Source: Verrucomicrobiales bacterium (GTDB lineage: Bacteria; Verrucomicrobiota; Verrucomicrobiia; Verrucomicrobiales; V1-33). Taken from it: a stretch of DNA of 5,060 bases. Both the position numbers and the translations under genes were made by a program. The notes beneath the pieces are model-generated. The model ran no database searches, was not told the DNA's origin, and was given only the letters and a program-made list of their open reading frames with translations. Shown piece by piece: positions 1-5,060 of the stretch. Within the stretch, counting starts at the first letter, position 1. Each line of letters starts with the position of its first letter. The stretch is taken from the NCBI GenBank assembly GCA_023253495.1, contig JALRGF010000598.1:1-5060 (forward strand), given 5' to 3'.

Positions 1-59
1 TCCTTGGCGAAGGCCGGGGTGAGAATCAGGGCGGCGCAGAGCAGGGCGAGCGGTTTCAT
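1..59 (-). CDS. Start of an exported protein (signal peptide only, cut by window edge)
   Basis: Only the first 19 codons plus two bases are inside the window. They read MKPLALLCAALILTPAFAK, a textbook Sec signal peptide: one positive residue, a hydrophobic core, and an AFA signal-peptidase I site after residue 18. The mature protein is therefore periplasmic or secreted, and its function cannot be told from here. The gene lies 47 bp after the stop of the AlgJ/AlgX-like gene on the same strand, so it is probably the next gene in that operon. No Shine-Dalgarno sequence is visible before the ATG, and the upstream in-frame codons ATC-ATC offer no alternative start. A cysteine at residue 8 sits inside the hydrophobic core and is not a lipobox. 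Confidence 0.75.
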   Translation of the reverse strand, partial: MKPLALLCAALILTPAFAK

Positions 60-106
60 GATGATATGGATGGGGATGATGTGGTGAAAAGGGACGGGGT
101 CGCGGG

Positions 107-1129
107 TCAGGCGCCGGGCCGCGGGGGGATCGGGCGCCAGCGGCCCTGGGTGAATTCCCGGGCGCTGAAGCACCAGATGACCAGTTTGCGGTTTTTCCAG
201 AAGTCCGGATCGGCGGCGGCTTTGCGGGCGAGCAGGCCGCGGGCGCCGTCGCCACCGGAGGCGGCGGTGGTGACCACGGCGAGCGGCTGGCCGAGCCGGG
301 CCTGGAGGTGGTCGCGCAGGCCGGCGCCGGTGGTGTGGTGGCGGATGGTACCGCCGGCCTCGCTGAAGACGACGGTATGGCTGTCGCCGACGAGCAGGAT
401 CGGGCTGCTGTCGTCCGGTGGCACCGGCTGGGCGGCGGCCTTGAAGATGGTGAGGGATTCCTGCGGGGGGGCGTCTGCATCGGCGCCGGCGACGAGATCG
501 CCGGTGATGAGGATTTCCTCGCCGGCGCGCGGCACGATTTCCTTCGGAGGAAACAGGGTGCTGACGGCCGGCAGCTCGCTGATGAGCCGGGCGGTCAGCA
601 GGCAGGCGCCGGGCGACCAGTGCGAATCCTGTTCGCAGAACACCTTCTGGTCGGCCCGCTCGCGGCGGAAGGCGGGCTCGAGGTCGAGGGCGATCACGCC
701 CGCGGCGGCGAGTGTTTCGAAAAACGGAGCGCTCGGCCGGGCGGCGTCGGGCGGTTGGCCGGCGGTCAGATGGTCCGGGTAGATGGCGGCTTTGGCCGGC
801 ACGGGCACAACCACGAGGGTGACGCCGAGGGCCTGCAGGGCCTGGTGGTAGGCGATAATGGTGGCGGCGGGGTCACCCTGCGGAGTGGCCTCCGGGCGGG
901 CCCAGAAGTCGCTGGTACCGACGTGTTGCAATTCGGAGGTGAGGAACAGCCAGCCGGGAGTGGCGCCGGCGACGGCCCGGCGGTTGGCGGCGGTGGCCTC
1001 GGTGGCGAGGTCCAGGGCGAGGCGGGCGAAGCCGGCGCTGTCGGCTCGGCCGTACGGAACGGCGGCGAAGAACAGGGCCACGCCGAGCAGCGGGAGCAGG
1101 ACCCGGCGGCAGTCAACGGTCGGCTTCAT
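107..1129 (-). CDS. Secreted AlgJ/AlgX-like SGNH-fold protein, probable polysaccharide O-acetyltransferase
   Basis: Predicted 340-residue exported protein of the alginate O-acetyltransferase AlgJ/AlgX family. Known members have an SGNH-hydrolase-like fold, act in the periplasm, and move acetyl groups onto exopolysaccharide with an MBOAT membrane partner. Residues 1-29 form a signal peptide with a likely cut after GRA. Family marks in order are GWLFLTSELQHV (59-70), VPVPAKAAIYPDHL (108-121), EQDSHWSP (166-173) with the Asp168/His170 pair, GDSHT (248-252) with the nucleophile-type Ser250, and VIWCFSAREF (317-326) near the end. The full Asp-His-Ser set is present, so an active enzyme is likely. 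An in-frame ATG 57 bp upstream would add a proline/arginine-rich stretch before the signal peptide, so the later start is preferred. That start overlaps the upstream lipoprotein gene by 17 nt and has no Shine-Dalgarno sequence, which suggests coupled translation. The acetylated substrate is unknown, and an esterase role is the main alternative. Confidence 0.87.
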   Translation of the reverse strand: MKPTVDCRRVLLPLLGVALFFAAVPYGRADSAGFARLALDLATEATAANRRAVAGATPGWLFLTSELQHVGTSDFWARPEATPQGDPAATIIAYHQALQALGVTLVVVPVPAKAAIYPDHLTAGQPPDAARPSAPFFETLAAAGVIALDLEPAFRRERADQKVFCEQDSHWSPGACLLTARLISELPAVSTLFPPKEIVPRAGEEILITGDLVAGADADAPPQESLTIFKAAAQPVPPDDSSPILLVGDSHTVVFSEAGGTIRHHTTGAGLRDHLQARLGQPLAVVTTAASGGDGARGLLARKAAADPDFWKNRKLVIWCFSAREFTQGRWRPIPPRPGA

Positions 1130-3278
1130 TGGCGGGGGGCGGAGTGGACGGGGATAGGGTGGGCGGGTTCTGGGGCGGGGCAACATCGAGATACGCAGGG
1201 GCGATGAGGCCTTCGGCTCCGAGGTGGGTTTCTTCCAGTTCGACTTCCGGGTGGCGGATCAGCGGGGAGATGCGCAGGTCGTAGGTTTTGCCGACCTCGG
1301 CGGGCCGGGAGACGACCGGCTGGCCGTCGAGGGTGGCCCAGTGCCAGACGGCGAGCGGATCGACTTTGAGCTGCCCGGAGAGGACTTCCTGAATTTCGTA
1401 GAGTTGCTGAACGAGCTGGGGGCGGCCGGGGGTGGGGGGTGGCGCCGGGGTGGTTTCGATCAGGGTGGCGCGCACCCGGAGCACGGAACCGGGGCGCCGG
1501 GAAGTGACGGCGGCGGCATTGCCACGGTCGTCGCGCAATTCGTCAAACGGCACGGCGCGGTCGAGCATGAGGATTTTTTCCATGCGGGCGCGCCAGCCGA
1601 TGGTGCTGCGCATGGCGTCGTCGCCGAAAACCAGGCGGTTGACCTCGTCCGGATTCCAGCCGGTCAGGGTGCCGGCGGCGAGCGGCTGGGGATCGCCGAT
1701 CTGCTGGCCGTCGATGGTCCAGATCACGCTGCCATCGCGCAGTTCGATAAGCAGGTGAAACGGTCGGCCGGCGGTGATGGCGAGAGGGGAAATGGTACTC
1801 TGGTATTCGCGGGGCGGGGTGCCGTCTCCGGTGTCGATCAGGGCACGGAAGACGAGCGCCTGATCGACACGCGAAAGCGAAAAGGCGTCGCGGTTGCCGG
1901 TCAGTTGCAGGGCGGCGAGGCGGGTCGAGAGCGGGCCTTCCTCGTCGGTGGATTCGGTCAGCAGGAGCTGGAGGACAAAGGTGTTGGTGGCGCGGGCGGC
2001 GGCGGCCACGGCGCGGGCCGACGGCGGGTCGGCTTCAAAAGTGCCGCCGTCGAGGAGCAGGTCGCCCCATTCACCGAAGCGGGCGGTGCCGCGCGGGGTG
2101 AGCTGGCAGGTCGAGTCGCGGCCGGGCAGGGAGTTGGTGGCGTGGCGGGTGTCCCACAGGAACGTGATGCCGTCGAGCGAGCGGGGCCAGTGGAGCGGGG
2201 CGCCGTTGGCGTCCTCTTCCGGCGGGCGGTGGCTGGGCGGTGATTCCGGCCAGTCGGTGAGCGCGGCGCCGTGGCTGCCGCCGACCCAGGCGTCGAAGGC
2301 GCGGACTTCCGGGCCGTTGGCCGCGAGCACGGCGAGGGATTCGATTTCGTGGGCGGTCGGCGAGAGGCGGGCGAGGGCGAGGCGGGCGGGTGTGCCGGCC
2401 CCCGGTTGGCACAGGGCGAGGAAACGCGGGTGGTGGGACCAGCGGGCGTCGGTGAAGCGCGTGCTGAGGCCGGCCCATGGGGCCTGGGGAATTTCCGCCT
2501 GCCAGCGGGCGGGCGGGCTGAGGTCGTCCGATTCACGGTCCCACGGGTGGCCGGACGGGTGGAAGAAGCGGAGGCGGCGGCCGGTGCCGTCGAGCATGGC
2601 GGCGAGGTGGGAGGCGTCGGGGGTGAGGGCGAGCGGTTGCTGACCGGAAATGCGGGTCCATTGCATGTCGCGCACCTCGCCGGTGCCTCCGTGGGTGCCG
2701 AAGAATTTTCCGGCGAGGCGGTGGCCGTCGCGCGAGACCTGGGCCGAGCGCGGGTCGAACGGGGCGCCGGTCCAGAACGATTCGCGGCGGGCCGGGTCTT
2801 GCAGCGGGAACCGGAAGACCGAGCGGCCGTCGGCGGATTCGGTGGCGTAGACCCAGTCCTGGTTCGATTGCGGATCGCGGGCGGTGGCGAAGGCGTGGCC
2901 ATCGGTGAGCGGGCGCGTCTCGGCGGTGGGCAGGGTGAGGGCGATGATTTTCCCGGAGTCGCTGAGGAGCAGGGCGGCGCCGTCGGGGGTGAAGACCGGG
3001 CGTTCCTGGGCGGGGGCGTCGCGCAGCATCCGCGGGGCGGCCGGCTGCGTGCTGTCGAAGTAAAAAAGCCGAGGTCCTTCCAGCCACGCGATGCGGACGG
3101 GGGCCTTGCCGCTGAGGGCTTCGAGGGCGGCGGCGGATTCGGCGGGGGTCGGTCCGGTCGGGGCGGCGGGGGGAGTGGTGGCGCGGCGGCAGCCGGCCGG
3201 GCCGAGCAGGACCGGCAGCGCGCAGAGGGCGAGCCGGAAGGCGGCGGTCAGCGTCCGGAAGCGGAGGCGGTGAGCCAT
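1113..3278 (-). CDS. Probable lipoprotein with beta-propeller-like and LamG-like regions
   Basis: Predicted 721-residue exported protein. The start at MAHRLRF gives a basic n-region and hydrophobic core (residues 13-27) ending in GPAGC, with Cys30 as the likely lipidated residue. Proline at -3 is unusual for a lipobox. A Pro/Thr/Ala-rich linker follows to about residue 50. Residues 60-345 hold repeated strand patterns of the TolB/WD40-like propeller type, with FTPDG (96-100), SRDGH (182-186) and LTPDAS (218-223). Residues 365-580 look like a LamG/concanavalin-type fold: LDGITFLWDT (368-377), VIWTIDGQQIG (518-528) and GWRARMEKILMLDRAV (561-576) match the usual closing strand of such domains. 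Residues 595-700 form a further beta-rich domain that I cannot name, interrupted by a proline-rich loop (609-620). It likely binds glycan or protein at the cell surface; no catalytic motif is seen. It is the first gene of the minus-strand operon. An ATG 30 bp upstream (MSRARPTPAP) is a possible alternative start. Confidence 0.82.
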   Translation of the reverse strand: MAHRLRFRTLTAAFRLALCALPVLLGPAGCRRATTPPAAPTGPTPAESAAALEALSGKAPVRIAWLEGPRLFYFDSTQPAAPRMLRDAPAQERPVFTPDGAALLLSDSGKIIALTLPTAETRPLTDGHAFATARDPQSNQDWVYATESADGRSVFRFPLQDPARRESFWTGAPFDPRSAQVSRDGHRLAGKFFGTHGGTGEVRDMQWTRISGQQPLALTPDASHLAAMLDGTGRRLRFFHPSGHPWDRESDDLSPPARWQAEIPQAPWAGLSTRFTDARWSHHPRFLALCQPGAGTPARLALARLSPTAHEIESLAVLAANGPEVRAFDAWVGGSHGAALTDWPESPPSHRPPEEDANGAPLHWPRSLDGITFLWDTRHATNSLPGRDSTCQLTPRGTARFGEWGDLLLDGGTFEADPPSARAVAAAARATNTFVLQLLLTESTDEEGPLSTRLAALQLTGNRDAFSLSRVDQALVFRALIDTGDGTPPREYQSTISPLAITAGRPFHLLIELRDGSVIWTIDGQQIGDPQPLAAGTLTGWNPDEVNRLVFGDDAMRSTIGWRARMEKILMLDRAVPFDELRDDRGNAAAVTSRRPGSVLRVRATLIETTPAPPPTPGRPQLVQQLYEIQEVLSGQLKVDPLAVWHWATLDGQPVVSRPAEVGKTYDLRISPLIRHPEVELEETHLGAEGLIAPAYLDVAPPQNPPTLSPSTPPPANEADR

Positions 3279-3378
3279 GGGTGCGGGTGTGGGCCGTGCT
3301 CGGGACATGACAGTGGGGCGTGGCGGGGCCGATGGCAGAACGGATGGGGCTGAAACTTGGAGGCGGAATGACTTTCCC

Positions 3379-3391
3379 GGCAGCGCCTGCC
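3379..3391. repeat. Small inverted repeat, 5-bp stem
   Basis: GGCAG at 3379-3383 is complementary to CTGCC at 3387-3391 with a three-base loop CGC. It is short, and in GC-rich DNA it could be chance. It is listed because it opens a run of inverted repeats that continues to 3466. Confidence 0.4.
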
Positions 3392-3394
3392 GAT

Positions 3395-3416
3395 GCAAGC
3401 GCGGAGCGGCGCTTGC
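3395..3416. repeat. Perfect 8-bp inverted repeat, hairpin A
   Basis: GCAAGCGC at 3395-3402 is the exact reverse complement of GCGCTTGC at 3409-3416, with the six-base loop GGAGCG. As RNA on either strand this gives a strong GC-rich hairpin. No T-tract follows on either side, so it is not a standard intrinsic terminator. Its right arm and loop overlap the region used by the alternative stem at 3401-3435. Confidence 0.75.
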
Positions 3417-3435
3417 GTGCCGGGTTGCGCTCCGC
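3401..3435. repeat. Perfect 8-bp inverted repeat, hairpin B, exclusive with hairpin A
   Basis: GCGGAGCG at 3401-3408 is the exact reverse complement of CGCTCCGC at 3428-3435, enclosing 19 bases. The left arm consists of the last two bases of hairpin A's left arm plus its whole loop, so only one of the two can form at a time. Such a layout suits a switchable leader or a compact palindromic repetitive element; which of these applies cannot be told from one copy. Confidence 0.7.
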
Positions 3436-3442
3436 ATGGTAC

Positions 3443-3466
3443 AGGAGGCGGCGCCGGGTCGCCGCC
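3443..3466 (+). promoter_or_regulatory. AGGAGG sequence followed by a hairpin ahead of the start codon
   Basis: A consensus Shine-Dalgarno sequence AGGAGG lies at 3443-3448, but the start codon of the downstream gene is at 3474, leaving 25 bases between them, far more than the usual 5-9. GGCGGCG at 3447-3453 pairs with CGCCGCC at 3460-3466 (7-bp stem, six-base loop). If this folds, AGGA at 3443-3446 ends up about seven bases from the ATG. No in-frame start codon exists at normal spacing after AGGAGG. Such bridged sites are known from phage T4 genes; here it is inference. Confidence 0.4.
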
Positions 3467-3473
3467 GATCCGC

Positions 3474-4010
3474 ATGTCCAAAGTCCGCCACTGCCTCGCC
3501 GGTCTGGGTCGCCAGCTGGCGCCCCTCACTCTCGGCCTCGTCGTCGGGGCCCTGTGCCTGTACCAGGGGCACCGGGAGAAGAAGTACAAACACCGGAAAT
3601 TCCGGGAGGCGTTTCCCTTCTCCCATTACCCGATGTATTCCGGTTTTGATGATTTTGATTATGTCATGTTTCTCGGCAAACCGGATGGTACGCCGTTGAT
3701 GATCGAGACGGTCACCCGCGGGTACAAGGCGAACTCGTTGAAGAAGAAATTCGACGACCTGATCGACGACCTGAAGGACGAAAAAGGACGGAGCATCCGC
3801 AACCGCCAGGCCACCGCGGAGCAGATGCGCCCGTCGGGTGAAAAAGTACTGAAATGGCTGGCGGAATCGTATCCCGGAGTGGCCCGCGAGGCGGAGACCG
3901 GCGGGGTGGCGCTGTACCAGGTGCGCCTCCAGATGACCGATGACGGAGTGGCCGAGTCCGCCCCGATCCTGGTCGCCCAGTTGCCCGCCGCCGCCCCCTC
4001 ACCGAAATGA
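3474..4010 (+). CDS. Single-pass membrane-anchored protein with PFSHYPMYS motif, function unknown
   Basis: Predicted 178-residue protein. The N-terminus is a short basic stretch followed by one hydrophobic segment (about residues 14-30, LAPLTLGLVVGALCLY) that acts as a signal anchor or uncleaved signal. Next come a basic juxtamembrane stretch (34-44), the distinctive PFSHYPMYSGFDDFDYV (48-64), a strand-like segment VMFLGKPDGTPLMIET, a charged helical part rich in Lys and Asp (88-108), and a second helix (118-132). The last strands are around 145-168, before a Pro/Ala-rich tail. I recognise no named enzyme family. I associate PF-x-x-YPMYS-like stretches with proteins linked to HTTM/VKGC-type membrane proteins, but that is from memory. 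Its stop overlaps the next gene's start as ATGA, so the two products are almost certainly made together and probably work together. The ATG at 3474 is the only sensible start, because earlier in-frame codons give an unstructured extension through the hairpin region. Confidence 0.8.
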   Translation: MSKVRHCLAGLGRQLAPLTLGLVVGALCLYQGHREKKYKHRKFREAFPFSHYPMYSGFDDFDYVMFLGKPDGTPLMIETVTRGYKANSLKKKFDDLIDDLKDEKGRSIRNRQATAEQMRPSGEKVLKWLAESYPGVAREAETGGVALYQVRLQMTDDGVAESAPILVAQLPAAAPSPK

Positions 4011-4885
4011 AGTCATTGCTTTTCCAACCGCAGGAGCACTCGAAAATCGAGCTGATCGCGATGCGGCTGCTCTTTGCGCTGGTACTGGTCGATGTGATTC
4101 CTTCCGGCCTGACCGTGCAGCCGCTGACCATGCCGGTCGGGCTGGCCGGCATGGGGCTGGACCTGAGCTGGCTGCCGCGGGCGATGCCGGTGCTCAAGGC
4201 GTGTTCGTGGCCGGTGCTGCTGCTGTATGTTTCCGGGCGGTTGCCGGCGGTGACGACCTCGCTGCTGCTGGTGGTCACGGTGCTGGTCGGGACGTATGTC
4301 AATTCCAACGGCTCCATCAAACACCATCATCAGGTGGTGTCGTTGATTCTGCTGGCCCAGTGCCTGTGGCACTGGTGGTGGCTGCTGCGGCACCGGCGCA
4401 GGGACCCTTCCGGCCCGGACGACCCGCTTCAGCGCGATCGCTGGGCGGCCTTTGTGTCGCAGCAGGCGATTGTGGCGGCCTACGTCGTGACCGGGATCAC
4501 CAAAGTGGCGACGTCCGGATTCTTCGGGTGGATCAAGGCGGCGGCAAACTATCCCGTCCAACTGCGCAAAACGAACCTGCAGGCGGCCTACAGCCGGGCC
4601 GACGTGCAGACGGCGGCCGGCAGCGGGCTGGAGTCGTGGCTGGTGGCGCATCCGGCGGCGAGCAATGCCATGCTGGGGGCCGGTCTGGTGCTCGAGTTGG
4701 GGGCCATCTTCGCGTTGCTCGGGCGCCGGTGGTCGTTTGTTTACGGACTGCTGCTCATCGCGTTTCATGCCATGAACAGCGTGTTCATGAACCTCAATTT
4801 CCGCTGGCATAACCAGTGCCTCTTCATCTTCCTGATCCTGCCCCCGATGATCGCCGCCGGCCGGCGCTTCGTCCGGCGGGCTTGA
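4007..4885 (+). CDS. HTTM/vitamin K-dependent carboxylase-like polytopic membrane protein
   Basis: Predicted 292-residue integral membrane protein with about seven or eight hydrophobic segments: roughly 17-35, 59-77, 81-98, 108-127, 147-168, 219-239, 243-263 and 268-286. The pattern fits the HTTM domain, the membrane part shared with vitamin K-dependent gamma-carboxylase (VKGC). Supporting marks are VVTGITK (160-166), where Lys166 falls like the active-site lysine in the AGVKK motif of human GGCX; GLVLELGAIFALLGRRW (226-242); and FHAMNS (253-258), close to FHCMNS of GGCX. A histidine cluster (106-108) and a Trp-rich stretch HWWW (122-125) lie near the middle. Full carboxylases are much longer and add a large lumenal domain, which is absent here. 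The gene starts inside the stop codon of the PFSHYPMYS gene (ATGA), with no Shine-Dalgarno sequence, so it depends on upstream translation. Known prokaryotic HTTM proteins mostly lack a defined reaction, so none is assigned. Confidence 0.72.
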   Translation: MKSLLFQPQEHSKIELIAMRLLFALVLVDVIPSGLTVQPLTMPVGLAGMGLDLSWLPRAMPVLKACSWPVLLLYVSGRLPAVTTSLLLVVTVLVGTYVNSNGSIKHHHQVVSLILLAQCLWHWWWLLRHRRRDPSGPDDPLQRDRWAAFVSQQAIVAAYVVTGITKVATSGFFGWIKAAANYPVQLRKTNLQAAYSRADVQTAAGSGLESWLVAHPAASNAMLGAGLVLELGAIFALLGRRWSFVYGLLLIAFHAMNSVFMNLNFRWHNQCLFIFLILPPMIAAGRRFVRRA

Positions 4886-4930
4886 TCCGCCACCGCGGCC
4901 ACCCCGGCTCCCGGCCCCCATCCGCTCCTA

Positions 4931-4983
4931 TCCGCCACCACCCGCCACCACCCGCCACCACCCGCCACCACCCGCCACCACCC
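4931..4983. repeat. Tandem 10-bp repeat, five copies
   Basis: The unit CCCGCCACCA occurs five times head to tail at 4931-4980; the first copy begins with T instead of C, and a partial CCC follows at 4981-4983. Related scraps lie just upstream, with ATCCGCCACC at 4885-4894 and CATCCGCTCC at 4919-4928, suggesting growth by slippage from a local seed. The period is not a multiple of three and no gene needs it. It begins 45 bp after the stop of the HTTM-like gene and ends directly against a change in sequence composition. The strand bias (C/A on one strand, G/T on the other) makes it prone to copy-number variation. Confidence 0.92.
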
Positions 4984-5060
4984 ATGAAATCCACCATCGC
5001 TTCCACGTGCTTGGCCATGGATGCCTGCGCTCTGTCAGTGAATTCCTCAGGCTTCTTATC
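4983..5060 (-). pseudogene. Possible remnant of a urocanate hydratase-like gene, cut at the repeat
   Basis: On the minus strand the last 78 bases of the window read as 26 codons without a stop, coming in from beyond the right edge. The peptide DKKPEEFTDRAQ followed by ASMAKHVEAMVDFM looks like real protein and resembles the QSMAVHVQAMLDF helix of bacterial urocanate hydratase, the second enzyme of histidine breakdown. In that enzyme the helix precedes the FDYGNN motif; here the frame runs into the 10-bp repeat instead, giving a Gly/Trp/Arg-rich tail (GGGGWWRVVA) that ends at 4824 inside the HTTM-like gene. If the match is right, the gene is truncated or rearranged. The region is visibly less GC-rich than its neighbours. 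The opposite strand also has an open frame starting at 4984 (MKSTIASTCLAMDAC), which looks less protein-like. The family match is from memory over a short stretch. Confidence 0.28.

Larger units (their letters stand above)
3279..3473. other. Divergent intergenic region with clustered inverted repeats
   Basis: This 195-bp gap separates the starts of two divergent operons, so it should carry both promoters. I see no convincing -35/-10 pair on either strand; the sequence is too GC-rich to call one. The part next to the plus-strand genes (3379-3466) is almost continuous inverted repeats, listed separately. The part next to the lipoprotein gene (3279-3370) shows no structure that I recognise. Open reading frames running through the gap look like out-of-frame shadows of the flanking genes. 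Confidence 0.7.

Noticed and set aside
308..2243. Long plus-strand open frames across the minus-strand genes
   Set aside because: They are Gly/Ala/Arg-rich frames typical of the antisense of GC-rich genes, without domains or signals, while the minus strand gives clear protein families.
3413..3441. TTGCGT followed 17 bp later by ATGGTA as a sigma-70-type promoter
   Set aside because: The -10 match is poor and such hexamers are expected by chance.
3379..3466. CRISPR array or integron attC site
   Set aside because: There are no regularly spaced direct repeats with unique spacers, and the inverted repeats lack the attC core sites.
3279..3626. N-terminal extension of the lipoprotein gene by up to 116 residues
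   Set aside because: The extension runs antisense through the start of the PFSHYPMYS gene and the hairpin region, looks unstructured, and would bury the signal peptide.
3368..3649. Plus-strand frame starting MTFPAAPADAS with GGAGG at 3359-3363
   Set aside because: The spacing to ATG is short (four bases), the peptide is Arg/Pro-rich, and most of it is an out-of-frame shadow of the gene starting at 3474.
4854..4879. Hairpin CCGCCGG/CCGGCGG at the end of the HTTM-like gene as a terminator
   Set aside because: It lies inside the coding sequence, has a 12-base loop and no T-tract after it. It may be a chance product of GC-rich codons.
4013..4921. 302-codon minus-strand frame opposite the HTTM-like gene
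   Set aside because: It is rich in Arg, Gln, His and Pro with no recognisable motif. The plus strand shows regular membrane segments and coupling to its neighbour.
4984..5060. Plus-strand gene start MKSTIASTCLAMDAC after the repeat
   Set aside because: There is no Shine-Dalgarno, no clear signal peptide or domain, and the opposite strand reads more like protein. It cannot be excluded without sequence beyond the window.

Overview
The window is GC-rich (roughly two thirds G+C by eye) and gene-dense, and reads as bacterial chromosome. Signal peptides, a probable lipoprotein, a beta-propeller/LamG-like lipoprotein beside an AlgJ/AlgX-type SGNH protein, and a vitamin K-dependent carboxylase (VKGC)/HTTM-like membrane protein would fit Verrucomicrobiota (Opitutales-like) or a related group of the PVC superphylum. 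No rRNA or other taxonomic marker is present, so this is a guess. Almost none of the start codons has a Shine-Dalgarno sequence at normal spacing.

Minus-strand block (about 3278 down to 1): three co-directional genes, probably one transcription unit. In order of transcription they are a 721-residue probable lipoprotein (propeller-like N-terminal half, LamG-like middle, unassigned C-terminal domain), a 340-residue secreted AlgJ/AlgX-like SGNH-fold protein that retains Asp-x-His and Gly-Asp-Ser motifs (start overlapping the previous gene by 17 nt), and the first 19 codons of another exported protein that runs off the left edge. The AlgJ/AlgX family is known from O-acetylation of exopolysaccharides together with MBOAT acyltransferases. 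No MBOAT gene lies in the window; one might lie further left.

Divergent gap (3279-3473): 195 bp without a gene. It holds a dense run of inverted repeats at 3379-3466. Two of the possible stems share bases and so exclude each other, and the last stem lies between an AGGAGG sequence and the start codon of the plus-strand gene.

Plus-strand block (3474-4885): two genes joined by a four-base ATGA overlap. The first encodes a 178-residue single-pass membrane-anchored protein of unknown function with a striking PFSHYPMYS motif. The second encodes a 292-residue polytopic membrane protein that resembles the membrane part of the VKGC/HTTM family, including an FHxMNS motif and a lysine placed like the active-site lysine of the carboxylase. 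This coupled pair is the best candidate for an undescribed system here.

Right end (4886-5060): a 10-bp direct repeat in five copies, followed immediately by 78 bp of different composition whose minus strand reads without a stop and resembles a helix of urocanate hydratase. The resemblance stops exactly where the repeat begins, so this may be a gene remnant or a rearrangement junction.
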